A stretch of 20,500 nucleotides of DNA from Methylotenera_A sp040387515. GTDB taxonomy: Bacteria; Pseudomonadota; Gammaproteobacteria; Burkholderiales; Methylophilaceae. The stretch lies in NCBI GenBank assembly GCA_040387515.1, contig JAZKDP010000028.1:1-20500 (forward strand), read 5' to 3'. The notes below the pieces were generated by a model. It worked only from the letters and a program-made list of their open reading frames with translations. It made no database searches and was not told where the DNA came from. A program made the position numbers and the translations under genes. Of this stretch, positions 8,438 through 16,364 are shown piece after piece. Position 1 is the stretch's first letter. Each line of letters opens with the position of its first letter.

Positions 8438-8467
8438 AAAAAAAGGGTGCTTAAAGCACCCTTTTTT
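8438..8467 (+). terminator. Rho-independent terminator of pqqA
   Basis: The stem GGGTGCT (8445-8451) pairs with AGCACCC (8455-8461) around TAA. It is preceded by seven A's (8438-8444) and followed by six T's (8462-8467). This is a textbook terminator that isolates pqqA from the dioxygenase gene; the A-run would let it act on the other strand too. Confidence 0.9.
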
Positions 8468-8539
8468 ATTGTCTAAATTTCCTACTAGGTTTTATTTAGC
8501 GCAGTATTTTTCTGTTTTACCCAGCTATTAAAAACATAA

Positions 8540-8568
8540 TTAACATCAATATATTGAGAGCAATTAAT
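8540..8568 (+). promoter_or_regulatory. Possible sigma-70 promoter of the dioxygenase gene
   Basis: TTAACA (8540-8545, five of six -35 bases) is followed after 17 bases by ATTAAT (8563-8568, four of six -10 bases), 30 bases before the start codon. The surrounding DNA is very AT-rich, so this could be chance. Confidence 0.25.
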
Positions 8569-8598
8569 CATTAAATATTTTAGGTATTCAAATTTTAT

Positions 8599-9393
8599 AT
8601 GACCACACTATTTATCTCGCACGGCGCACCTACATTGGCAATTGAGCCTGGTGAAACTGGCAAACTGCTCTCAACATTAGGGGCGTCATTGCCACGCCCA
8701 GATGCTATTTTGGTTGTATCGGCGCATTGGGATACGCCAACAGCCACAGTGAGCAATGCAGTTAAGCTAGAAACAATCCATGATTTTCGTGGCTTTCCGA
8801 AGCCCCTTTATGACATTCAATATCCGGTCAATGGCTCGCCAATGTTGGCCACAAAAACCGCACGTTTGCTAGTAAATGCAGGCATTACAATCCAGCAAGA
8901 AAACCGTGGATTAGATCACGGCGCGTGGGTTCCGCTGAGATTAATGTTCCCAGATGCGGATATTCCTGTGACTCAACTGTCAATTCAAAGTCCTGAGATT
9001 CAACGTCTAGTTACACAAAATTTGCCAGCGCCAAGCGCGCATTATGCTTTGGGTCAGGCAATTAGCGCACTGCAAGATGATAACGTGATGATTATCTGTA
9101 GCGGTTCGATCACACACAATTTGAACGATTTTTTTAGCTCAAAAATTGATGCAGAAGCATTGGATTACGTGAGTAAGTTTGCCGATTGGATGGGCGAGAA
9201 AATCGCACTTAACGACATAGAGGCATTAATAAATTACCGCGCTCAAAGCCAATATGGCTTGCGAGCACATCCGTCAGAAGACCATATATTGCCGTTATTT
9301 GTAGCGCTGGGTGCTGCAAGAGGCAAGCCAATTCGTTACCAACCAGAAACTACTTACGGCATTTTAGCGATGGATACCTACGTTTGGCAGTAG
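8599..9393 (+). CDS. ygiD: YgiD-type class III extradiol dioxygenase (DODA family)
   Basis: A 264-residue cytoplasmic protein of the LigB-like extradiol dioxygenase family that includes E. coli YgiD and plant DOPA 4,5-dioxygenases. It carries the family's conserved histidines H8 (ISHGAP), H43 (SAHWDT), H107 (LDHGAW) and H173 (THNL), which include the metal ligands and the catalytic base. It also has the typical stretch TIHDFRGFPKPLYDIQYP. Such enzymes open catechol rings next to the hydroxyls; the physiological substrate of bacterial members is mostly unknown. The gene is monocistronic: pqqA ends upstream at a terminator, and mltA converges from the other side with only 27 bases between the stop codons. 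There is no good Shine-Dalgarno before ATG 8599. Confidence 0.88.
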   Translation: MTTLFISHGAPTLAIEPGETGKLLSTLGASLPRPDAILVVSAHWDTPTATVSNAVKLETIHDFRGFPKPLYDIQYPVNGSPMLATKTARLLVNAGITIQQENRGLDHGAWVPLRLMFPDADIPVTQLSIQSPEIQRLVTQNLPAPSAHYALGQAISALQDDNVMIICSGSITHNLNDFFSSKIDAEALDYVSKFADWMGEKIALNDIEALINYRAQSQYGLRAHPSEDHILPLFVALGAARGKPIRYQPETTYGILAMDTYVWQ

Positions 9394-9420
9394 TTTATAA
9401 AGCTTGACTGTAAGCTAAGC

Positions 9421-10689
9421 TTATTTAGGCAACACAAAGCCTTTAGGTAAAAACACCCAAATCTTGCCTTGCTGCTTCATGGCACCAGCTTGTTTGCCCG
9501 CGGCATCGCCCGCACCCCAAAAGAAATCTGCACGCACACCACCTTTGATGGCGCCGCCAGTGTCTTGTGCCATCATCAAGCGTTTCAAAGGTTTTGTACT
9601 ATTCGGTTGTGTAGAGGATAAAAATATTGGCGCACCCAAAGGCACATATTTAGGGTCGATTGCCACACTGCGTTCTGCCGTAATTGGCACACCAAGCGCA
9701 CCTAGCGGGCCTGGCAAGCCAGCAGGCAACTCTCTAAAGAATACATAACTTGGATTGCTGTTTAATAAATCACGCAATTTATCCAAATTATTGCGAGCCC
9801 AATTTTTAATGCCCTGCATGGATGCCTGATCTGCAGTTAATTCGCCACGCTCAATCAATAAACGCCCAATCGAGTTATATGGATGTCCATTTTGATCCGC
9901 ATAACCGACATGTACTTGTTGTCCATTATCTAGATTCACTAAGCCAGAACCTTGAATCTGCAAGAAAAATACGTCAATAATATCGTTAATCCATACCACC
10001 TCATTACCTGCTAAAGGAGATGGGTTGGTTTCAATTTCAGCGCGCGTCATATAAGGCACTAATTTTTTTACGCCTTGCTTCGTCTCTATCAACTTGCCGC
10101 GTATGCGTTTAAATTTAAGATCGGGATAAACATCGGCCAACTCTACGGTGACAATATCACTAGGTTGTTTATATAAAGGATAAGGATATTGGGCTGATTG
10201 CCTGCGGCTACCTTGAAGTAAAGGCTCATAGTAGCCCGTCACCAAGCCTGTATTACCGCCATCTATATTAGTTGCAGTGTATACATCAAACTGCGTAGTT
10301 AAGTAAGCAATAATCGTTGCATTATTTGGCTTTGAAAGCGTTTTGGCAGCGTCACAAGCTGATTGCCACTGCGATTTATTTTTAAGTGTAGTGCAGCTTT
10401 GCAGCCATGCGCCCCATGCAGCACTTAAATCATCTTGCATTAAGCCATCAATATCTTCCCATTTTGCGGGTTTAAGCAGACTGTAATCAGGTACGACTTT
10501 AGTATCAGGTTTAATATCTGTAGATTTTTGTTCGGTTGATTGCGTGCCTGATGGCAATTGAACAGGCGTTTGATCTTGTGCGCAATTGCAATCAGGTGCA
10601 TTCGGCTTTGTCGCCGATGGCTTACTATTTTTTTGTCCACAAGAAACCGTTAATAAACTTAACAAAATAATGACGAATAAGCGTTGCAT
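9421..10689 (-). CDS. mltA: Membrane-bound lytic murein transglycosylase A (lipoprotein)
   Basis: Outer-membrane lipoprotein that cuts the MurNAc-GlcNAc bond in peptidoglycan, leaving 1,6-anhydro-MurNAc. The N-terminus is a lipoprotein signal with lipobox LTVSC (C17 lipidated), followed by a ~50-residue polar linker rich in P, T, S and K. The MltA barrel contains VTGYYEPLLQGSRR. The C-terminal 3D domain has MAQDTGGAIKGGVRADFFWG with D376, the likely catalytic aspartate (D308 in E. coli). At 422 residues it is longer than E. coli MltA (365), mostly because of the linker. The start lies 8 bases after the apaG stop, so it is probably the last gene of a thiS-thiG-apaG-mltA transcript. A small AAGCTT-based inverted repeat (9400-9405/9417-9422) overlaps its 3' end. 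Confidence 0.93.
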   Translation of the reverse strand: MQRLFVIILLSLLTVSCGQKNSKPSATKPNAPDCNCAQDQTPVQLPSGTQSTEQKSTDIKPDTKVVPDYSLLKPAKWEDIDGLMQDDLSAAWGAWLQSCTTLKNKSQWQSACDAAKTLSKPNNATIIAYLTTQFDVYTATNIDGGNTGLVTGYYEPLLQGSRRQSAQYPYPLYKQPSDIVTVELADVYPDLKFKRIRGKLIETKQGVKKLVPYMTRAEIETNPSPLAGNEVVWINDIIDVFFLQIQGSGLVNLDNGQQVHVGYADQNGHPYNSIGRLLIERGELTADQASMQGIKNWARNNLDKLRDLLNSNPSYVFFRELPAGLPGPLGALGVPITAERSVAIDPKYVPLGAPIFLSSTQPNSTKPLKRLMMAQDTGGAIKGGVRADFFWGAGDAAGKQAGAMKQQGKIWVFLPKGFVLPK

Positions 10690-10697
10690 GAATATGC

Positions 10698-11081
10698 CTA
10701 ATGCAGCACTCTTGGTTGCGTTAAAACAAATGGCTCAATGATGGCTTCAAACTGGGTACCATCAACCGCTACTATAAAATAGCTGCCGTGCATTTTACCT
10801 TCTTGCGTACTTAACACAGTACCGCTGGTATATTCAAACTGTTGATTTGGGTTCAACAATGGTTGCGCACCAACCACACCCAAACCTTTTACTTCCTGAA
10901 CATCATCGTTGCTATCCGTAATCACCCAATGTCGGCTAATTAATTGCGCTGCAACCGTACCTACATTGGTAATGGTAACGGTATAGGCAAAGGCAAATTT
11001 ACTTTCTTCCGCATTTGATTGATCTGGCAAGTAAGTCGTTTGCACAGAAACTGAAAATGCATACTGCGTTTGAATGGTCAT
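10698..11081 (-). CDS. apaG: ApaG family protein
   Basis: A 127-residue cytoplasmic protein with an Fn3-like beta-sandwich fold. The sequence has the ApaG signatures FAFAYTVTITNVG, QLISRHWVITD and VKGLGVVGAQPLLNPNQQFEYTSG (quoted across two adjoining blocks), then MHGSYFIVAVDG near the end. The length agrees with the ~125 residues of the family. The biochemical role is not well defined; in enterobacteria apaG lies with ksgA and apaH and has been linked to divalent cation resistance. Here it sits 4 bases after thiG and 8 before mltA, so it is surely co-transcribed with them. Confidence 0.95.
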   Translation of the reverse strand: MTIQTQYAFSVSVQTTYLPDQSNAEESKFAFAYTVTITNVGTVAAQLISRHWVITDSNDDVQEVKGLGVVGAQPLLNPNQQFEYTSGTVLSTQEGKMHGSYFIVAVDGTQFEAIIEPFVLTQPRVLH

Positions 11082-11085
11082 ATTT

Positions 11086-11868
11086 TTAACTAATCAAACC
11101 TGTTGTTGGCGAACTGGGGCTGGCTGAATACAGCTTTTTAGGCATTCTGCCTGCAAGATAAGACTCGCGACCCGCTTCAATCGCCTTCTTCATCGCACCT
11201 GCCATCATCACTGGGTCGCGTGCTGCGGCAATTGCAGTGTTCATTAATACACCAGCGCAACCAAGCTCCATCGCAATCGCAGCGTCTGCTGCACTACCTA
11301 CACCAGCATCCACCAGCACGGGGATTTTTGCATTTTCAATAATAATCTGTAAATTCCATGGATTTAAAATACCCATGCCAGAACCGATTAATGAAGCAAG
11401 CGGCATCACTGCGCAGCAGCCGATATCTTCTAACTGTTTAGCAATAATCGGGTCATCTGAGGTATACACCATGACATCGAAACCATCTTTTACCAATACT
11501 TTAGCCGCCGCAATCGTTTCAATCACATTCGGATACAAGGTTTTTGGGTCGCCTAATACTTCCAATTTAACCAATTTGTGACCATCCAATAACTCGCGCG
11601 CCAAACGTAATGTACGCACTGCATCTTCTGCCGAATAACAACCTGCTGTATTGGGTAAATAAGTAAACTCTTCTGGCGGCAAGTATTCTAATAAAGATGG
11701 CTCACCCGCGGTTTGGCCAATATTGGTACGTCGAATCGCCACCGTGACGATTTGCGCGCCACTTGCGTCGATTGCTGCGCGCGTTTCGGTAAAGTCTTTA
11801 TATTTACCCGTGCCAACCAGCAAACGAGAATGGTAGGATTTTCCTGCAATAATGAGTTGTTCTGCCAT
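11086..11868 (-). CDS. thiG: Thiazole synthase ThiG
   Basis: A 260-residue TIM-barrel enzyme of thiamine synthesis. It condenses 1-deoxy-D-xylulose 5-phosphate with dehydroglycine and the sulfur carried on ThiS-thiocarboxylate to make thiazole phosphate. K101 in LVKLEVLGD is the Schiff-base lysine. Other family blocks are LLVGTGKY, RRTNIGQ, LPNTAGCYSAEDAVRTLRLA, VYTSDDPIIAKQLEDIGC, MPLASLIGSGMGI and VDAGVGSAADAAIAMELGC. ThiS is encoded 72 bases upstream on the same strand, which fits the known ThiG-ThiS complex. thiC, thiE and the glycine oxidase gene are not in the window. No clear Shine-Dalgarno precedes ATG 11868. Confidence 0.97.
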   Translation of the reverse strand: MAEQLIIAGKSYHSRLLVGTGKYKDFTETRAAIDASGAQIVTVAIRRTNIGQTAGEPSLLEYLPPEEFTYLPNTAGCYSAEDAVRTLRLARELLDGHKLVKLEVLGDPKTLYPNVIETIAAAKVLVKDGFDVMVYTSDDPIIAKQLEDIGCCAVMPLASLIGSGMGILNPWNLQIIIENAKIPVLVDAGVGSAADAAIAMELGCAGVLMNTAIAAARDPVMMAGAMKKAIEAGRESYLAGRMPKKLYSASPSSPTTGLIS

Positions 11869-11940
11869 GTTTATTTACGATCTAATTAACTTTAAATTGA
11901 TATGTGACAAACCTAAACTTTACACTGAACTGTTTTAGCA

Positions 11941-12144
11941 TTAACCACCACCAACAGCACCGACTATTTCCAATTGATCATTGTCTTGCAATAACACATC
12001 AGCAAACTGGCTGCGCGGCACTATTTCACCGTTCCTCTCAATCGCCAAACGCTTGCCTGTTAAATCTAAAGCGACGACCAAAGATGCAACTGTCATCTCA
12101 GAGGTATCAAAAACTTTAACATTTCCATTAATTAATATGTTCAT
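11941..12144 (-). CDS. thiS: Sulfur carrier protein ThiS
   Basis: A 67-residue beta-grasp (ubiquitin-like) protein ending in VGGG. The terminal glycine is adenylated by ThiF and turned into a thiocarboxylate that donates sulfur to ThiG. Typical motifs are MNILING, the VASLVVALDLTGKRLAIERN core and IVPRSQF...LQDNDQLEIV. Two adjacent ATG codons exist (12147 and 12144); I use the second because family members begin with a single Met before N/Q-I-x-ING-type residues, but the first is equally possible. It is the first gene of the thiS-thiG-apaG-mltA run. I searched its leader and found no THI-box riboswitch. Confidence 0.93.
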   Translation of the reverse strand: MNILINGNVKVFDTSEMTVASLVVALDLTGKRLAIERNGEIVPRSQFADVLLQDNDQLEIVGAVGGG

Positions 12145-12369
12145 CATTTAACCATTTTCACATTCTTGGTTGATTTAGAGCTTAGTTTATTGACAGTCAG
12201 TTGCCATGCTTGAATATGGCGATAGATTACTATGAATAGTTAAATAAATATTATTTCGTGTATTCCGCAACAGCTTTAGTGCGTTAATCACAATATAGTC
12301 ATGATTTTATTGATTTATTTACTTAATTTATACATTAAGTGAATTTTTTTGATAAATTGTATTCATATG

Positions 12370-12392
12370 CAACAGAAACAAAATTTCTGTTG
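12370..12392 (+). repeat. Perfect 9-bp inverted repeat in the leader of the 57-codon gene
   Basis: CAACAGAAA (12370-12378) and TTTCTGTTG (12384-12392) flank a CAAAA loop. The hairpin lies 13 bases before the Shine-Dalgarno AAGGAAA (12406-12412) of the small gene at 12419. It could be an operator or an RNA structure affecting translation or stability. It is too AT-rich, and lacks a T-run, to be called a terminator. Confidence 0.5.
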
Positions 12393-12418
12393 TTTTAACT
12401 CCCAAAAGGAAACCTACA

Positions 12419-12592
12419 ATGCAAGCGTTAAATGTAAAACCTGTTTCAATACCACCGCTAGTAAACGAAATCTACGAACCACCATTAAGTCAAAAATCCG
12501 ACAAAGTAAAAGTTCAAGAAGCGAATATCTTAAGCTTACAAAAACCTAGAAATCTGAAACGACTTTTAGAAGCTTATAGCGATTGCGTATAA
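12419..12592 (+). CDS. Small unrecognised protein, 57 residues
   Basis: I do not recognise this gene. ATG 12419 is preceded at 6 bases by a good ribosome site, AAGGAAA, and the frame runs 57 codons to TAA at 12590-12592. The product starts MQALNVKPVSIPPLVNEIYE, proline-rich, then a lysine-rich middle and a helical-looking end (KRLLEAYSDCV) with a single Cys two residues from the C-terminus. There is no signal peptide or membrane segment. It is divergent from thiS and convergent with gnd, so it is transcribed alone, with a hairpin in its leader and another after it. A competing 66-codon frame (12349-12549) lacks a ribosome site and is less likely. Real gene: probable. Function: unknown. Confidence 0.6.
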   Translation: MQALNVKPVSIPPLVNEIYEPPLSQKSDKVKVQEANILSLQKPRNLKRLLEAYSDCV

Positions 12593-12634
12593 CACTTTAA
12601 ATCTGTACTAAATCTTAAAATACTTAATCGAATA

Positions 12635-12676
12635 ATGGGTCACTTTTAACAGTAACCCATCATCTGGTTTTTATTT
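12635..12676 (+). terminator. Probable terminator between the small gene and gnd
   Basis: ATGGGT (12635-12640) pairs with ACCCAT (12655-12660), extended by AC/GT across one C-A mismatch. A T-rich stretch follows at 12668-12676, a few bases further than usual. It lies between two convergent genes and may serve both. Confidence 0.45.
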
Positions 12677-12692
12677 ACCTCTCAGCTGGCAA

Positions 12693-14210
12693 TTACTCAA
12701 TCGCCAGTTGTGGACGACCCGCCTCTGGCCAATCTAAGTGATAGAACTGACCACGTGGCTGATCTTTACGCTCATAAGTGTGCGCACCAAAGTAATCACG
12801 CTGACCTTGCAATAGGTTTGCAGGCAAATCTGCACTGCGGTAACCATCGTAATAAGCCAATGCCGCACTAAAACCTTGCGCTGGAATACCGTTGGTGACT
12901 GCTAAAGCAATCACTTTACGCCAGCCTGCTTGACCATCATTCATTGAATTGGTGAAATATGGGTCTAACATCAGGTTTTTCAAACGTGAGTTCAATGCGT
13001 AAGCATCAGTGATTTTTTGCAAGAAACGTGCGCGAATGATGCAACCACCACGCCAGATTTGTGAAATTTCACCAAAATTCAATTTCCAGTTATAAGCCAC
13101 TTGCGCTTTGTCCATTAACTGGAAGCCTTGGGCGTAAGCACAGATTTTTGAACAATATAGCGCATTTTTAATCGCTTCAATAATTGCTGCTTTGTCTGTT
13201 TCTTTTACAAGCACAGGGCCTTTTAGGATTTTACTTGCGTCAACACGCTCTTCTTTTAAGCTAGATAATGCACGTGCATAAACTGCTGCGGCAATCGCGT
13301 TGGCTGGTGCGCCTAATTCAAGTGCATTTGCTGCTGTCCATTGACCCGTACCTTTTTGACCTGCAGTATCCAAGATTTGATCAACCAAGAAACCTTTAGA
13401 CATTGGATCTTTTTGTTGCAGAATATCCGCAGTAATTTCAATTAAGAAACTGGACAATTCGCCTTTATTCCATTCAGCAAATACTTTACCGATTTCATCA
13501 GCAGGCATGCCAAGTAGATTTTTCATCAACCAGTAAGCTTCGCAAATCAATTGCATATCAATATATTCAATGCCGTTGTGCACCATTTTTACGTAGTGAC
13601 CAGCACCGTCTGGGCCAATATATTCAGCGCATGAGAAACCGCCCTCAACTGGTTTGCCTGGTGTGCCGCCTTCTAACGGCTCGCCTGTTACCGCGTCTAC
13701 CTTAGCTGCAATGTCGCGCCAAATCGGCTCTAAGCTAGACCATGCTTTACGTGTGCCTGATGGCATTAATGACGGGCCGAAACGTGCGCCTGTTTCGCCG
13801 CCAGATACGCCTGAACCAATAAACTCGATACCTTTAGCAGTCAATTCTTTTTCACGACGAATGGTGTCTGTCCACAATGAGTTACCGCCGTCGATAATGA
13901 TATCGCCTTGCTCTAAGAATGGTAGTAATGCATTAATAGTAACGTCTGTTGCGCTACCCGCTTTAACCAACAAGATGATTTTGCGTGGACGTTTAATACT
14001 TAATACAAAAGAAGCTAAATCCGCATGACCAACAACATTTTCATGTGAAGGCTCATTTTTTTTACATTCTTCAACGAAGTTTTCCATCTTTTTAGGATCA
14101 CGGTTGTAAACCGCAATGGTGTAGCCGTGATCGGCAATATTCAGGGCCAAATTTTGCCCCATGACAGCAAGGCCAACTAGGCCAATATCAGCATTTTTCG
14201 TGGTGGTCAT
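12693..14210 (-). CDS. gnd: 6-phosphogluconate dehydrogenase, decarboxylating
   Basis: A 505-residue cytoplasmic enzyme that oxidises and decarboxylates 6-phosphogluconate to ribulose 5-phosphate, giving NAD(P)H and CO2. In ribulose-monophosphate methylotrophs this is a key step of the dissimilatory cycle that oxidises formaldehyde. The N-terminal Rossmann domain begins IGLVGLAVMGQNLALNI, followed by VYNRDPKK, which sets coenzyme choice. The substrate region has GSGVSGGETGARFGPSLMPSG and YIGPDGAGHYVKMVHNGIEY with catalytic K208 and N212. The all-helical domain and a C-terminal tail (QFYHLDWPEAGRP) follow. It is longer than E. coli Gnd (468), including a small insert before YIGPDG (VTGEPLEGGTPGKPVEGG). 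Upstream lies a 203-base gap with paired direct repeats. Confidence 0.96.
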   Translation of the reverse strand: MTTTKNADIGLVGLAVMGQNLALNIADHGYTIAVYNRDPKKMENFVEECKKNEPSHENVVGHADLASFVLSIKRPRKIILLVKAGSATDVTINALLPFLEQGDIIIDGGNSLWTDTIRREKELTAKGIEFIGSGVSGGETGARFGPSLMPSGTRKAWSSLEPIWRDIAAKVDAVTGEPLEGGTPGKPVEGGFSCAEYIGPDGAGHYVKMVHNGIEYIDMQLICEAYWLMKNLLGMPADEIGKVFAEWNKGELSSFLIEITADILQQKDPMSKGFLVDQILDTAGQKGTGQWTAANALELGAPANAIAAAVYARALSSLKEERVDASKILKGPVLVKETDKAAIIEAIKNALYCSKICAYAQGFQLMDKAQVAYNWKLNFGEISQIWRGGCIIRARFLQKITDAYALNSRLKNLMLDPYFTNSMNDGQAGWRKVIALAVTNGIPAQGFSAALAYYDGYRSADLPANLLQGQRDYFGAHTYERKDQPRGQFYHLDWPEAGRPQLAIE

Positions 14211-14295
14211 ATCATTCTCAAAAATTAATTAAATGGGTAATTTAAACTAAAAAAAGAAACGAAAAGCTTGTGGCTATCGCTCCAAGTAAACTCTA

Positions 14296-14322
14296 TTAAC
14301 TAGTAGATTATTTTAACTAGTA
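14296..14322. repeat. Two direct copies of TTAACTAGTA upstream of gnd
   Basis: TTAACTAGTA occurs at 14296-14305 and again at 14313-14322, 17 bases apart start to start. Each contains the palindrome ACTAGT. They lie about 85-110 bases upstream of the gnd start (read on the - strand), where regulator sites are common. No known operator consensus was recognised. Confidence 0.5.
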
Positions 14323-14396
14323 CAACTTTTCTTAATTTGCTACTTTTACTTAAACAACTTTTACTACCAAAAGTTTAACGCCTCGTTGCGCCAAAA

Positions 14397-14411
14397 CTTA
14401 TAAAATATAAG
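14397..14411 (-). terminator. AT-rich hairpin after the dienelactone hydrolase gene
   Basis: CTTATA (14397-14402) and TATAAG (14406-14411) form a perfect 6-bp stem with a 3-base loop just after the stop codon. Read on the - strand, TTTTGG follows. The stem has little GC, so it is only a weak terminator candidate. Confidence 0.3.
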
Positions 14412-14413
14412 AC

Positions 14414-15148
14414 TTATAAAACATTGCCAAACATCTGTATGGCCAATTGATAACCTGTCATGGCCAACTGCGGGTCATAACGTTCACCTTCATCACGCAT
14501 AAAAGCATGTTGTCCATTAAATTCATGCCAAGAAAAAGTCAAATTGGCTTCTGATAACTTTTGGTTCACCAACACACGTCCAGCAGTCGGAATGTGATTA
14601 TCTTGTTTACCCCAAATCATCATCAACTCGCCTTTAATATCAGCTAGCCTATCCATGCTGTGTTGATTCGGTTTGTTAGGAATAATATTCGTGTGTAAAT
14701 CAGTCGCATAAAAACAGGCGGTTGCTTTTACTTCTGGCTGCAATGCAGCGCGAAACGCTAAATGTCCGCCAATACAAAAACCCATTGCGCCTAAATTTCC
14801 ACTGTACCAATCTTGGGTATTTAAATATTCAATCATGGCGCGATTATCGGTATCGTAACCTTGCACATCCTTAGCAGATTTATCTGCATTGCCTTTATCA
14901 CGGCCAGCATCGTCATAACCTAGGATAGTACCAATTGGATTAAGTTCATGAAACACCTCCGGCACCAACACCGCGTAGCCTTGACCTGCCATAAAACGCG
15001 CGGCACGTTCAATAGGGCCCGTTTGCTGAAAAATTTCAGAATAAAATAAAATTGCAGGGACTTTTTTTGCATGGATTGGGCGGTGCACGTAAGTGCGCAT
15101 CACGCCAGTTGGGGTATCTAAATCGACAAGATGCGTTTTAATTTGCAT
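14414..15148 (-). CDS. Dienelactone hydrolase family protein
   Basis: A 244-residue alpha/beta hydrolase with the Cys-Asp-His triad of dienelactone hydrolases: C125 in MGFCIGGHLAF, D183 in WGKQDNHIP, and H214 in EFNGQHAFMRDEG. No signal peptide, so cytoplasmic. Classical members open chloro-dienelactone in catechol breakdown, but chromosomal relatives without other catechol genes nearby act on unknown esters or lactones. A YgiD-type ring-opening dioxygenase lies 5 kb away, but distance and gaps argue against a joint pathway. GGAA lies about 6-9 bases before ATG 15148. It is probably transcribed alone, since a 203-base gap separates it from gnd. Confidence 0.85.
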   Translation of the reverse strand: MQIKTHLVDLDTPTGVMRTYVHRPIHAKKVPAILFYSEIFQQTGPIERAARFMAGQGYAVLVPEVFHELNPIGTILGYDDAGRDKGNADKSAKDVQGYDTDNRAMIEYLNTQDWYSGNLGAMGFCIGGHLAFRAALQPEVKATACFYATDLHTNIIPNKPNQHSMDRLADIKGELMMIWGKQDNHIPTAGRVLVNQKLSEANLTFSWHEFNGQHAFMRDEGERYDPQLAMTGYQLAIQMFGNVL

Positions 15149-15317
15149 TATTCTGTTCCAAAACTTAAATTTTCTAGAATCAATATTTTACAGGGGTTTA
15201 TAGTCATATTCACGCAAAATTTTGATTAATAAGCGTAATATGTTTTTTAAACAATGCTGAATTATTACTTTTAAACACTGTCGACTTAACATACCGACCA
15301 AAACAGAAAGTTGTTTT

Positions 15318-16364
15318 ATGCGCCTAGCATTAACAGTTTTAGGGTTGCTTTTTAGTCAAATTTTGATTGCGGAACCCAGTTCCGAGCTTACTTACAAGCT
15401 CAAAGCATCGGTAACTAAGGTGCATGTCGCAACCAAATCTGGCGGTCATGGCGTAGGAACAGGCGTGGTGGTTGGCAAAGATCTAGTCGCAACCAATTGC
15501 CACATTTTAGCCAATGCAATCGGTGTAAAAATTACAAAATATGGCGATAGCTATACACCTGTTAGCTTAAAAGCAGACTGGAAACACGATTTATGTATTT
15601 TGCGCTTTCAATATGCCGACCTTACGCCCGTTGAATTAGGTGATTCTGAAAACTTAAAATACGAGCAAGCGATGTTTTCAATCGGCTTTCCTGGTGGGGC
15701 ACCAAAACCATTGGTTACCTTTGGTAAAATCAAAGCGCTGTACCCGTTAGATGACAGCAGAGTAGTACGCACTGACGCCTCATTTGCCATGGGCGCAAGC
15801 GGTAGCCCAGTATTTGATAGTGATGGAAATTTGATTGCTATCAGCACATTTAAAAGCCCTGGTCGCAGCGCTTATTACTACAACATTCCAGTTAAGTGGG
15901 TAAAAGCATTATTGGCCGCACCCGAGTCTACTGAAACTACTTCCATGAAAACAAGCGACTCACCTTTTTGGGACGCTTTAGACGAAAACCGCCCGTATTT
16001 TATGCGTGTGGTATTACCGTATCAAAACGACATATGGGATGAATTAATTACGATTGCTACAGCTTGGGTTACAGCCGAAAGTAACAGCGCGGAAGCGTAT
16101 TACTATTTAGGCGTTGCTCAAGACAAATTGGGCAACGCCAACCAAGCCAAGCAGTCATTTATTAAAGCGCTTGAGTTGCAGCCACAACATCCAGCCACTC
16201 TATTTGCGCTGGGGTTAATCGCAAAAAGGGAAGACAATCAACCCGAACTCAGCCGTTTAAAAATGGCCATGAAAGAAGTAAATAATGATGTGCTCACGGA
16301 ATTTAACAAAACCTTAGATTCACCTGTTGAAACTCCAAGTGCTAGCAATGTTCAAGAAAAATAA
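15318..16364 (+). CDS. Exported trypsin-like serine protease with TPR tail (first of a tandem pair)
   Basis: A 348-residue protein. A signal peptide (residues ~1-18, ending LIA) points to the periplasm. The chymotrypsin/HtrA-like domain has the triad H62 (TNCHIL), D91 (WKHDLCILRF) and S161 (MGASGSPVFD). Two cysteines close to the triad, C61 and C93, are shared with the next gene's product and could form a disulfide. Residues ~240-320 hold TPR-like helices (AEAYYYLGVAQDKLGNANQA...ALELQPQHPATLFALG). There is no PDZ domain, unlike DegP. The substrate is unknown; the TPR part suggests a protein partner. The next gene starts inside this one's 3' end, so they form one transcript. The ribosome site before ATG 15318 is weak. 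Confidence 0.85.
   Translation: MRLALTVLGLLFSQILIAEPSSELTYKLKASVTKVHVATKSGGHGVGTGVVVGKDLVATNCHILANAIGVKITKYGDSYTPVSLKADWKHDLCILRFQYADLTPVELGDSENLKYEQAMFSIGFPGGAPKPLVTFGKIKALYPLDDSRVVRTDASFAMGASGSPVFDSDGNLIAISTFKSPGRSAYYYNIPVKWVKALLAAPESTETTSMKTSDSPFWDALDENRPYFMRVVLPYQNDIWDELITIATAWVTAESNSAEAYYYLGVAQDKLGNANQAKQSFIKALELQPQHPATLFALGLIAKREDNQPELSRLKMAMKEVNNDVLTEFNKTLDSPVETPSASNVQEK

Noticed and set aside
12190..12217. Perfect -35 hexamer TTGACA with a following -10 for the small gene
   Set aside because: No acceptable -10 hexamer is found at 15-19 bases; the nearest candidates match poorly.
12145..12418. Thiamine pyrophosphate riboswitch upstream of thiS
   Set aside because: Neither strand shows the conserved CTGAGA or ACCTGAT-type THI-box words; the region is plain AT-rich DNA with short repeats.
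12349..12549. 66-codon frame on the + strand overlapping the 57-codon gene
   Set aside because: It has no ribosome site, runs through the leader hairpin, and its composition (lysine/serine/asparagine-rich, scattered Cys) looks like read-through of AT-rich DNA.
16327..16347. TTG 16327 as the start of the second protease
   Set aside because: It adds seven residues before a normal signal peptide and has no ribosome site; ATG 16348 fits better.
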